Below, piece after piece: positions 37,080-44,424 of a DNA stretch of 64,000 nucleotides. Position numbers and translations under genes: made by a program. Source of the DNA: Rhodovulum sulfidophilum DSM 1374 (GTDB lineage Bacteria > Pseudomonadota > Alphaproteobacteria > Rhodobacterales > Rhodobacteraceae); NCBI RefSeq assembly GCF_001633165.1, contig NZ_CP015418.1, positions 3,720,001-3,784,000 of the forward strand, in the 5' to 3' direction. The first letter of the stretch is position 1, and each line of letters opens with the position of its first letter. A model generated the notes under the pieces. That model searched no databases. It saw only the letters and a list, made by a program, of their open reading frames with translations, and had not been told where the DNA came from.

Positions 37080-38009
37080 TCACGCTGGGAGGGATGGAGC
37101 CGGTCCCTCGGGAAGGCTGCGGCCGAAGACGTTTTCCCGGTGCCAGCGCAGGTTCTCGGGGTGCGGTGCATCGCGCACATCCTCGGGCCTGACGAGCTTG
37201 CCATCCGGCGCGAGAAGCCGCCCGATGACGTCGCCCGGCACCTTGTTGTGCGACACGAGGATCGTCTCGCAGTCCTCTGCCACCGAGATCAGGCCCCGGT
37301 CGAACATCCAATGCAGTGTCCCCGACAGCGCCAGTCCGTTGCGGACCGTGTCGTTCCCCTGGCTCTCGACGGGGCGGATATGGGCCGCTTGCACCTCGGG
37401 CCGCCCCCCGCCGTTGCGCAGCATCAGGCCGGACATGGCGCAGCGGTATCCATAGGCCGCGCGGACCTTCCGGCGGAACACTACATCCCGGTAGGGTCTT
37501 CGGGTGAGGCGCTCGAGCACCGGGCGCTCGAAGAGTTCGGCCCCCTCGGCCAGTTCTGCCGACGGCGGATCGTAGCGCGTCGCCTCGATCCGCTCGAGGT
37601 CCTGCGGCAGGCCGAAATTGACGATGCGGGCGAAGTCCGGCTCGGGCAAGCGCCTGACGGCCAGCTGCACCGCGCCACCTTTCTTCGGGGTGCCATCCGG
37701 CTCGGTCAGTGCGGCTTCCAGTGGACGACCGTCCAGCAGCCGCGGCACCTCCCGGTCGAAAGGAAGAAAGCTCCCGGGCCCGATCATCGCGAAGAACCGG
37801 CCCTCGGCGCAAGGCTTGGGGATCACCCGATTGATCTTCGCCACCGCGAAGTAGCCGCGCGGCCCGGCTTTGACCGGCTCGTAATAGACGATCCAGTCGC
37901 CGACCGCTTGCTCCACGGCCTTCAGGTAGGACCGCGGGAAATCATAGACGACGTCGGGCTCGTCCTCGTAGATCGAGTCGGCTTTATGAAGGAGGACCAG
38001 CTTAACCAT
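37080..38009 (-). CDS. HNH endonuclease domain protein
   Basis: A 309-residue protein with a C-terminal HNH nuclease domain: YGYRCAMSGLMLRNGGGRPEVQAAHIRPVESQGNDTVRNGLALSGTLHWMFDRGLISV. The histidines of AAHIRP, the Asn of the central turn and the His of LHWMFD form the HNH core of the HNH_2 family. The N-terminal half (LVLLHKADSIYEDEPDVVYDFPRSYLKAVEQAVGDWIVYYEP and GYFAVAKI) looks like an EVE/PUA-like or related sensing domain found in modified-DNA restriction enzymes, but that is tentative. It stands alone; a role in DNA defence is possible. Confidence 0.82.
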   Translation of the reverse strand: MVKLVLLHKADSIYEDEPDVVYDFPRSYLKAVEQAVGDWIVYYEPVKAGPRGYFAVAKINRVIPKPCAEGRFFAMIGPGSFLPFDREVPRLLDGRPLEAALTEPDGTPKKGGAVQLAVRRLPEPDFARIVNFGLPQDLERIEATRYDPPSAELAEGAELFERPVLERLTRRPYRDVVFRRKVRAAYGYRCAMSGLMLRNGGGRPEVQAAHIRPVESQGNDTVRNGLALSGTLHWMFDRGLISVAEDCETILVSHNKVPGDVIGRLLAPDGKLVRPEDVRDAPHPENLRWHRENVFGRSLPEGPAPSLPA

Positions 38010-38345
38010 GCGCCCAGGAAAGCCGCTGCCAGGCAAGACGCAAGGATTTCTTGCGCGAAGCGCAGCCGCCCCCATGCTTGGCATCCTGCACGCACACCAC
38101 CTCGTGGCTACAGTCCAAGAGGCCACAGCTGTTGCGATGATAGGCCGGACAGACTCCCCTGCCCCGCAGGTCGGCTACCTGAAGATCGAGAGGCCTGGCA
38201 TGACAACCGCCGAATGCACCTCCCGGCCAGGCGGCCGATCCGCGCGGCCTCGAAAATACCGCGCTTGCCCTTTTGATCTTCGGCGGCATTTCCCCCATGA
38301 TCCCGCAAACCGTTTCCACCCTTCGCGAACGAGTATCGGCCTGAC
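38010..38345. other. Intergenic region between HNH gene and kdsA
   Basis: These 336 bases lie between two divergent genes and should hold both promoters. I see no convincing -35/-10 pair, no RNA gene and no credible coding frame. The frames that are open are shadows with no start signals. Confidence 0.45.
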
Positions 38346-39179
38346 ATGAAACATATCGAGATCGGCGGCCTGCCCGTCGGAAATACCCGCCCCCTGACGG
38401 TGATCGCGGGCCCCTGCCAGCTGGAAAGCCTGGACCACGCCCTGATGATCGGCCGCGCCATGAAGGAGGCCTGCGCCGCCGCCGGGGCGGGCTACATCTT
38501 CAAGGCCAGCTTCGACAAGGCGAACCGCACCTCGCTGTCGGGACGGCGCGGCCTCGGCATCGACAAGGGGCTCGAGGTGCTGGCCGAGCTGCGCCGCCAG
38601 CTCGACGTGCCGGTCCTAACCGATGTCCACAGCCCCGAGCAATGCGCCCCCGCGGCCGAGGCCGTCGACGTGCTGCAGATCCCGGCCTTTCTCTGCCGCC
38701 AGACCGACCTTCTGCTGGCCGCGGGCGAGACCGGTGCCGCGATCAATGTGAAGAAGGGCCAGTTCCTCGCGCCCTGGGACATGGGCAATGCGGTGACCAA
38801 GATCGAATCGACCGGCAACCGGCGGATCCTTCTGACCGAGCGCGGCGTGTCCTTCGGCTACAACACCCTCGTCACCGATATGCGCAGCCTGCCGATCATG
38901 GCCGGGCTCGGCTATCCGGTGGTGATGGATGCGACCCATGCGGTGCAGCAGCCGGGTGGCCAGGGCGGCTCGAGCGGCGGACAGCGCGAATTCGCCCCGG
39001 TGCTGGCCCGCGCGGCCGTGTCCCTTGGCCTGGCGGCTGTCTTCATCGAGACTCACGAGGCCCCAGACAGCGCGCCCTCGGACGGGCCGAACATGATCCC
39101 GCTCGACCAGATGCCCGATCTGATCGCGACCTTGATGGCGTTTGACCGGCTCGCCAAGGCGCATCCGCTGTCGATCTGA
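38346..39179 (+). CDS. kdsA: 3-Deoxy-8-phosphooctulonate synthase
   Basis: Condenses arabinose 5-phosphate with phosphoenolpyruvate to make KDO-8-phosphate for lipopolysaccharide. The 277-residue product shows VIAGPCQLES near residue 19, FKASFDKANRTSLSGRRGLG, VLTDVHSPEQCAPAAEAVDVLQIPAFLCRQTDLL, NVKKGQFLAPWDMGN, RGVSFGYNTLVTDMRSLPIM and DATHAVQQPGG. The motif NVKKGQFLAPWDM and the Cys of AGPCQ agree with the family; metal dependence was not analysed. It is followed closely by tRNA-Gln on the same strand. Confidence 0.96.
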   Translation: MKHIEIGGLPVGNTRPLTVIAGPCQLESLDHALMIGRAMKEACAAAGAGYIFKASFDKANRTSLSGRRGLGIDKGLEVLAELRRQLDVPVLTDVHSPEQCAPAAEAVDVLQIPAFLCRQTDLLLAAGETGAAINVKKGQFLAPWDMGNAVTKIESTGNRRILLTERGVSFGYNTLVTDMRSLPIMAGLGYPVVMDATHAVQQPGGQGGSSGGQREFAPVLARAAVSLGLAAVFIETHEAPDSAPSDGPNMIPLDQMPDLIATLMAFDRLAKAHPLSI

Positions 39180-39218
39180 ACAAACGGTGCCCGGACTCAT
39201 TTTTTCGTCAAAATGGGC

Positions 39219-39247
39219 TTGAAGCCGGTCCGGGCATCTCGTATCTA
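39219..39247 (+). promoter_or_regulatory. Probable promoter of tRNA-Gln
   Basis: TTGAAG (39219-39224) and TATCTA (39242-39247) are separated by 17 bases and end 11 bases before the tRNA 5' end. This allows a short leader before the mature tRNA. Confidence 0.5.
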
Positions 39248-39258
39248 CGCGTCCACGT

Positions 39259-39333
39259 TGGGGCGTAGCCAAGTGGTAAGGCACCGGTTTTTGGTACCGC
39301 GCACCGTAGGTTCGAATCCTACCGCCCCAGCCA
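39259..39333 (+). tRNA. tRNA-Gln (TTG anticodon)
   Basis: A 75-base cloverleaf with an encoded CCA. It has acceptor TGGGGCG/CGCCCCA, discriminator G, D-arm GCCAAGTGGTAAGGC, anticodon loop TTTTGGT with anticodon TTG, and T-arm TAGGTTCGAATCCTA. Its 3' end is the left border of the genomic island: a truncated integrase begins about 110 bases downstream, as in many tRNA-integrated elements. I found no second copy of the tRNA 3' sequence that could serve as the other attachment site. Confidence 0.95.
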
Positions 39334-39396
39334 ATCACACTATAAATTTATATACTCCCAATGGGGTAGCCATTGATCAAGCGGCCGGCCTGCCGT

Positions 39397-39430
39397 CACC
39401 ACGTCGTGGTGGTTCACAAACTGGTTCACA
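39397..39430 (+). repeat. Palindrome plus 8-bp direct repeats near the integrase remnant
   Basis: CACCACGTCGTGGTG (39397-39411) is a 7-bp-arm palindrome with a central T. GGTTCACA occurs at 39411-39418 and again at 39423-39430. Such clusters next to an integrase can be recombinase or excisionase binding sites, but here they may simply be remnants of coding DNA. Confidence 0.3.
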
Positions 39431-39444
39431 TCATGCGCGGTGTA

Positions 39445-39620
39445 GAACGCGCGAACCGTCGAGAAAGTGGGGGCTTCATCTCGTTCGCAGAAACGGGATC
39501 TTCTACTTTCGTCATCGTCGGCCCGAAACAATCCGCTGCCTCGGCGCGCCCGCGTTTCTGTCGGTTTCGCTACGCACCCACCTCCTCGCCGAAGCGGTAA
39601 AGCGGCCGGCCGACCTGTGA
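39445..39620 (+). pseudogene. Truncated tyrosine recombinase (integrase), N-terminus only
   Basis: In the frame ending at 39620 the sequence reads KWGLHLVRRNGIFYFRHRRPETIR and then FLSVSLRTHLLAEAVKR. This matches the N-terminal arm/SAM-like start of phage-type integrases (consensus LxRRNGxFYFRRRIP...ISLRTxxxxEARR). All the core-binding and catalytic parts are missing because the IS3-family end at 39618 interrupts the gene. The position, just downstream of tRNA-Gln and in the same direction, is standard for an integrase of a tRNA-targeting island. Confidence 0.7.
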
Positions 39621-39847
39621 ACCGCACCGGGTTTGCCGGAGGCTCCAACTCCTGAGCAAGATGGAGCATCATGAGCAAGAGGACGAACAAGTTTTCGCCC
39701 GAACCGCACGAGCGTGCGGTGCGCCTGGTCCTCAACAATGAGGATCAGCATGGATCGCGCTGGCAGGCAGTCATGTCGATTTCCGCGAAGATCGGCGGTG
39801 CGCCCCAGACACTGAATGAGTGGGGCAGGAAGGCCGAGGTCGACAGC
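39618..39847 (+). mobile_element. Left end of an IS3-family element with start of orfA
   Basis: TGAACCGCACCGGGTTTGCC (from 39618) is a typical inverted-repeat end of IS3-family elements of the IS407-like group. The ATG at 39671 begins MSKRTNKFSPEPHERAVRLV, and AKIGGAPQTLNEWGRKAEVDS is the helix-turn-helix of OrfA. The element stops abruptly after that serine, where HsdM sequence starts. The rest of the IS, including orfB and the right end, has been deleted. Confidence 0.85.
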
Positions 39848-41821
39848 AGCATCCCCGCCTGCGTCATCGTCCTGCGTCAGCAGAAGCATGACGGCGCGAA
39901 CCTCGTTTCCGGCAAGCCCGCCGACCGGCAAGGCAAGGTTCTCTTCATCAACGCCGACCGCGAGTATTTCGAAGGCCGCGCTCAGAACCACCTGATGCCC
40001 GAGCATATCGAGAAGATCGTCACCACCTTCGAAGAATACCGCGAGATCCCCGGTTTCTCGACCATCGTCGACATCGACACGCTGGAAGCGAATGACTGGA
40101 ACCTCAACATCCGGCGCTACGCCGACAACGCGCCGTCGCCCGAACCGCATGACGTGCGCGCCCACCTTGTCGGCGGCATCCCGAAATCGGAGGTCGAAGC
40201 GAAGGCAGAGCTGTTCAAGTCCCACGGCCTGATCGCGGAGAAGGCGCGCGACATGCTGCGGCATTACGTGACCAATCTCTTGCCGAACGGATATAAGGCG
40301 CAGGTGGTGGCCTATAGTCGGACGGCGGTGGTCCGATATCAGGCTGCGTTTCTCGTTGCGCGTGATGAGTTGATGGCAGAGGCCGAAGCGCTTTCCGACT
40401 ATGACAAGGCGATGGACGATGAGGTGCTTTGCACCAGATCGGCGGCGGTTCAGGCATTGGTACAGGCCTGGCGGTATCGCGAGACGTTGGAGAAGATCGA
40501 GTTCGCGGCGATCATGTCAGGCGGCAACAATGATGATGCATCTTGGAGGCAATGGACTGACGGGTCTGCACAGGAGATGCGGATCAAACGGTTCAAGAAA
40601 CCCTTGTTCCACAAGGATGCCACCAAGTCGGATCCGCTGGCTTTCCTGATCGTCAAGTCCATGCTGCTGACAGGGTTCGACGCCCCGATCGAAGGTGTGA
40701 TGTATCTCGATCGTTCTATTCGGGAGGCCGAGCTGCTGCAGGCGATCGCCCGTGTGAACCGTACCGGTTTCGGAAAAACCTGCGGTATCGTTGTCGATTA
40801 CTTCGGCGTCGCGCATCACCTGAAAGCTGCCTTGGCTGCCTATTCCGACGAGGATATCGACGGGGCGCTTGTCAGCTTGAATGATCAGATCCCTGTGCTT
40901 CAGGATCGGCATATCCGGGTCATCGAAATTTTCAGACGTGCTGGACTTGATGACCTTTCGAATGACGAAGATTGCCTGCAAGTGCTTTCGACAGAAAAAG
41001 CCCGAGCGGAGTTCACCGTTAAGCTCAAGGATTTCCTGAAGTCTCTGGAAATCACCTTTCCTCGGCCTGAGGGATTACCCTTCGTGCAGGACGCCAAGAG
41101 ATTTGCATATCTGCAGGCACGCGCCCGCAATCGGTACCGCGATATGCCGGTCATCGGGGCAGATGTCGGTACCAAGGTACGGAAGCTGATCGATGATCAC
41201 GTCATCTCCCTTGGCATCGACCCGAAGATTCCACCTGTGCAACTGACGGATGCAGAGTTTGACAATCAAATCGGGCAAGCCGCGGGCGGCCGAGCCAAGG
41301 CATCCGAGATGGAACACGCGATCCGCTCTCACATACGCAAGAACCTCGAAACAGATCCGGTCCGTTTCAGGAAGATGTCAGAGCGGCTGAACGATATTTT
41401 GAAAGGCTTAGGCGAGCAGTGGGACCAGATCATCGAGCAGTTGCAGGCCATCATCGACGAGCTTCGCGGCGAAGCCAGCGACCGTGACGAAACCACCCTG
41501 GACATCCCCAAGGTCTATCTGCCTTTCCTCCGCACGGTCCTGGCGGCGAGCTCTGCAGACCAAACTACCTCAGCCGACCAACTTCGCGCATTGCACGAAG
41601 TGACACGGATTGTGGTGGACCGTATTATCGAAGAAATCGGCGCGAACCGTTCTTTGTGGAACAGTTACAAGATGGCCGATCAAGAAAACCTCAGATCAGA
41701 GATTTTTGAGATCATCTTCGACGCGCAGATCCAGGGGTTCGGCGTCGACGAGGCGGAAGCCCTTGCAGATCAGTTGATGCAGCAGGCGAAAGCCAACGAT
41801 GATAAGCTGCGAGCAGCCTGA
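39671..41821 (+). pseudogene. Chimeric open frame: IS3 OrfA start, HsdM C-terminus, HsdR C-terminal part
   Basis: One uninterrupted 716-codon frame made of three pieces. Residues 1-59 are IS3 OrfA. Residues 60-186 are the end of a type I DNA methylase: ACVIVLRQQK, GKVLFINADREYFEGRAQNHLMPEHIEKIVTTF, NDWNLNIRRYADNAPSPEPHDVRAHLVGGIPKSEVEAK. From about 187 on it is the end of a type I restriction subunit, with helicase motifs SMLLTGFDAPIEGVMYLDRSIREAELLQAIARVNRT and the C-terminal HsdM-contact region. The nuclease domain, the Walker A part and the methylase catalytic motif are missing, so it cannot restrict or methylate. The stop overlaps the next ATG. Expression would need a promoter in the IS end. 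Confidence 0.85.
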
Positions 41822-42573
41822 TGTCCAAGCTCCCCATGACGCCTATTCGCACTGGCGGAAAGCCCGCTCGCGTGAGCGAACACCGACTGGAGATTGATGG
41901 TCTTGCTTTTGACGTTCACCGCAGTGATCGCCGTAAAACCATGCAGATCACGGTGGAACGTTCCGGGGACCTGTCGATAGTTGCGCCTTCGACAGTTCCC
42001 GCCGATCAACTGGTCAGCTTCGTCGAAGACAAATTGGTCTGGGTCCACACCAAGGTCGAAGAGAAAGCCAGGCTTCAGCAACGTGCTCCGATGAAGGAAT
42101 TCGTCGAGGGTGAAGGCTTTCTGTACCTAGGCCGGAGCCACCGACTGCGCCTTGTTGATAACCAGTTGGTTGACCTCAGTCTAAAGAACGGTCGGTTCTG
42201 CCTGCGACGCAGCTCTATCCACCGGGGGCGAGACATATTTGTCTCGTGGTATACGCAGAGAGCTCAGCGATGGTTCGAAAAGCAGGTCGCCGAGTTCTCC
42301 AACCGTATGGGTGCGAATGTGCAGGAGGTAAAAGTTCAGGATCTTGGATTCAGGTGGGGGTCTTTCGGCTCCGATGGTCGCGTTTCATTTCACTGGAAGG
42401 CCATCCTCCTACCTCCTCGTATTGCCCAGTACGTTGTGATCCATGAATTGGCGCATGCTCATCACCCAGACCATTCAGCCAGTTTCTGGGTCAAGGTCGA
42501 GCAACATCTTCCTGATTGGCGCTGGAGAAAGACCTGGCTTGCAGAAAATGGAATTCAAGTTGAAGGGCTATAA
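41821..42573 (+). CDS. YgjP/DUF45-type metallopeptidase
   Basis: A 250-residue predicted zinc metallopeptidase. The N-terminal part (DVHRSDRRKTMQITVERSGDLSIVAPSTVPADQLVSFVEDKLVWV) and YLGRSHRLRLV are typical of the YgjP fold. The zinc site is H208-E-L-A-H212 in IHELAHAHHPDHSASFW, with H218 as probable third ligand. Such genes often follow hsdR in type I restriction operons, and here the start codon overlaps the stop of the HsdR-like frame (TGATG). The gene is complete although its partner is wrecked. Substrate and role are unknown. Confidence 0.88.
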   Translation: MSKLPMTPIRTGGKPARVSEHRLEIDGLAFDVHRSDRRKTMQITVERSGDLSIVAPSTVPADQLVSFVEDKLVWVHTKVEEKARLQQRAPMKEFVEGEGFLYLGRSHRLRLVDNQLVDLSLKNGRFCLRRSSIHRGRDIFVSWYTQRAQRWFEKQVAEFSNRMGANVQEVKVQDLGFRWGSFGSDGRVSFHWKAILLPPRIAQYVVIHELAHAHHPDHSASFWVKVEQHLPDWRWRKTWLAENGIQVEGL

Positions 42574-42616
42574 GCTGATTGAATTTTATCTCCGCGGAAA
42601 TTGAAGAGGATAGAAC

Positions 42617-44026
42617 GTGACTGTAACCAAAATGATCAAAGATCCAATTCATGGGGCCATTGAATTTGAAGGCGACTTTGAGAACTCCCTGAAAGGGATG
42701 CTTTCAGATAAATTTTTCCAGCGGTTGCGTCGAGTCAAGCAGCTCGGATTTTCGGATTTCGTTTTCCCATCCGCCACCCATTCTCGGTTTGCCCATTCTC
42801 TCGGGGTTTACGCGGTAGCGAAGCGTATGCTGAGGGTCGTCGAGCCGGAGGTGCGGAATGGAGACTGGTCAAATGACGGTCGAGCTTGTTTGGCGGCCGC
42901 CCTATTGCATGATGTTGGCCATGGAATGTTCAGCCACGCATTCGAAAACGCCGCAAAGTCGTATCATGCCAGTAGGGATGAGGGATCTTCCGAGGGCCTC
43001 AAGGATGCCGCTAACCATGAAAAGGTTACCAGCCGAATTTTGACATCTTCGTCGATCCAAGAAAAACTGGTAGAAATTGGCGGGACTGAATTTCCCCAGG
43101 CTGTTTCTGACATGATCGACAAGAAGGACAAGACCTGCATCTACACTTCGATCGTTTCAAGTCAGTTGGATGCCGACAGATTAGATTGCGCGGCGCGAGA
43201 TCCATATTTTGCAGGCGTGTCCTCCGGAAGGACGGATTTGAATTGGTTGATGAGAAACCTTCAAGTAGGCGACGGGCCGAATGGAAAATTCCTTTTTGTT
43301 GACAGCAAGTCCTATATTTCTATGGAGCAATTCACAGTAACGCTTTTTCACCTATACCCAACAATATATCTCCACAAGAAGACCCGAGGTCTTGAATTCC
43401 TATTTTCCAAACTTCTCTGTCGCATTTTTGAAATTGTCGAAGGCGGCCAAGCGGCCAACGCAGGCATCAGCAAATCTCACCCACTTGCGCGTTTCATACA
43501 GTCACCGAGCGATCTCGAGAATGCACTACTGCTTGATGATACTCTATTCTGGGGCTCTTTACATCTCTTCCGGGATGCGCCTGATAAGACAGTCCGGAAC
43601 ATTGCGAATGATTTCTTTCAGCGCAAGATCCCTCCAATGGTCGATGCTTGGAAACTCGCGGATGAGATAGCTGCAAGCTCTCCTTCGTTTACGGGCGTAC
43701 TTGCTCATGACCGCGTTGCGAAAATTGAACATGCTTGCGAAGTAGCCTGCAAAAAGGTCCTTGAGTCTCACGATGCGGTCTTGAAGGGATGCTATCACGA
43801 CACCTATACTCGACCCATCTACAAACCAAAATTTGAAAAGGGCGATGCCCAGCAGATTAATGTAAAAGTTGGAGGTGACTACCTGGACATTGCGGCTATT
43901 TCGCCATTGGTGGCGAGTGCCGCCTCATTCAACATCCATCGTGTATATTATGATGAGCGAATTCACAATCAGGGCAATGAACTGACGGCACGCTTGCAGG
44001 GCGCACTAAGAGAGGCGCTGGACTGA
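42617..44026 (+). CDS. HD-domain phosphohydrolase (SAMHD1/YdhJ-like)
   Basis: A 469-residue cytoplasmic protein of the HD superfamily. It starts KMIKDPIHGAIEFEGDF. The metal-binding residues are H60 in HSRFAHSLGVY, H98-D99 in LLHDVGHGMFSHAFE and the Asp in SSQLDADRLDCAARDPYFAGV, the order seen in COG1078 and SAMHD1-type dNTP triphosphohydrolases. The region after 290 is not recognised. It lies 43 bp after the metallopeptidase gene. Its DNA is markedly richer in A+T than the chromosome, which indicates recent transfer. Such enzymes can deplete dNTPs in phage defence, but this is inference. Confidence 0.85.
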   Translation: MTVTKMIKDPIHGAIEFEGDFENSLKGMLSDKFFQRLRRVKQLGFSDFVFPSATHSRFAHSLGVYAVAKRMLRVVEPEVRNGDWSNDGRACLAAALLHDVGHGMFSHAFENAAKSYHASRDEGSSEGLKDAANHEKVTSRILTSSSIQEKLVEIGGTEFPQAVSDMIDKKDKTCIYTSIVSSQLDADRLDCAARDPYFAGVSSGRTDLNWLMRNLQVGDGPNGKFLFVDSKSYISMEQFTVTLFHLYPTIYLHKKTRGLEFLFSKLLCRIFEIVEGGQAANAGISKSHPLARFIQSPSDLENALLLDDTLFWGSLHLFRDAPDKTVRNIANDFFQRKIPPMVDAWKLADEIAASSPSFTGVLAHDRVAKIEHACEVACKKVLESHDAVLKGCYHDTYTRPIYKPKFEKGDAQQINVKVGGDYLDIAAISPLVASAASFNIHRVYYDERIHNQGNELTARLQGALREALD

Positions 44027-44163
44027 ATTCAGACGATTTCGATGTTGCGGAAGGCGTTCTGGAACCCAGATCACGGCTTCCGAAGATAAAGAGTGAAGGA
44101 CAAGCTGGATGCGGGGCGGCTTTGAAGACCTGCATCATGAGCGATTTGTTCTGGCTGACGCAG

Positions 44164-44315
44164 GCGCAGATGGGCTTTGTTGCACAATCGAAGAAATCAG
44201 CGGCTGCAGCGGCTTGTACGAAGGGTTTCTTGCTCGCCAAGCAGCGCAATGTCCGGCCTCGAAAGCCACTCGGCGACGCAAGATCCTTCGATTATGCAAC
44301 AAAGCTGCGCAGATG
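44164..44315. repeat. 9-bp target-site duplication flanking the MITE
   Basis: GCGCAGATG occurs at 44164-44172 and again at 44307-44315, directly outside the element at 44173-44306. Nine bases is the target duplication length of IS903-type IS5 elements. Removing the element and one repeat restores the IS5 transposase reading frame, which confirms the insertion. Confidence 0.9.
44173..44306. mobile_element. 134-bp IS903-like MITE
   Basis: The ends are inverted repeats: GCTTTGTTGCACAATCGAAG (44174-44193) and its complement with one mismatch (44286-44305). The outer sequence GGCTTTGTTG is the start of IS903/IS5-type inverted repeats. The 90-base interior has no coding capacity of its own. It is flanked by a perfect 9-bp duplication. 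It is non-autonomous and would need a related full-length IS transposase to move. Confidence 0.88.
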
Positions 44316-44424
44316 GAGCACCTGCGTCCATTCTTTCCGAAATGCCGTGGTATGCCACACGTGGATGACAGGCTGTCATTGCGCAGGGGCCGGACAGGCT
44401 CTTCTCGATCTGCGCTTGCAGCGA

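Larger units (their letters stand above)
44137..44378 (+). pseudogene. Start of an IS5-family transposase, interrupted by a MITE
   Basis: From ATG 44137 the protein MSDLFWLTQAQM continues, once 44173-44306 and one copy of the 9-bp repeat are removed, as EHLRPFFPKCRGMPHVDDR. This is the N-terminus of IS427-group IS5 transposases (MSDLFWLTxxQMxRLxPFFPKSHGxPRVDDRR). Similarity ends about 44375, where sequence belonging to the TniQ region begins. The catalytic DDE domain is absent. Confidence 0.82.

Noticed and set aside
39671..40229. Annotating the 39671 frame simply as an intact HsdR or HsdM gene
   Set aside because: The first 59 residues are IS3 OrfA and the HsdM and HsdR parts each lack their N-terminal catalytic regions.
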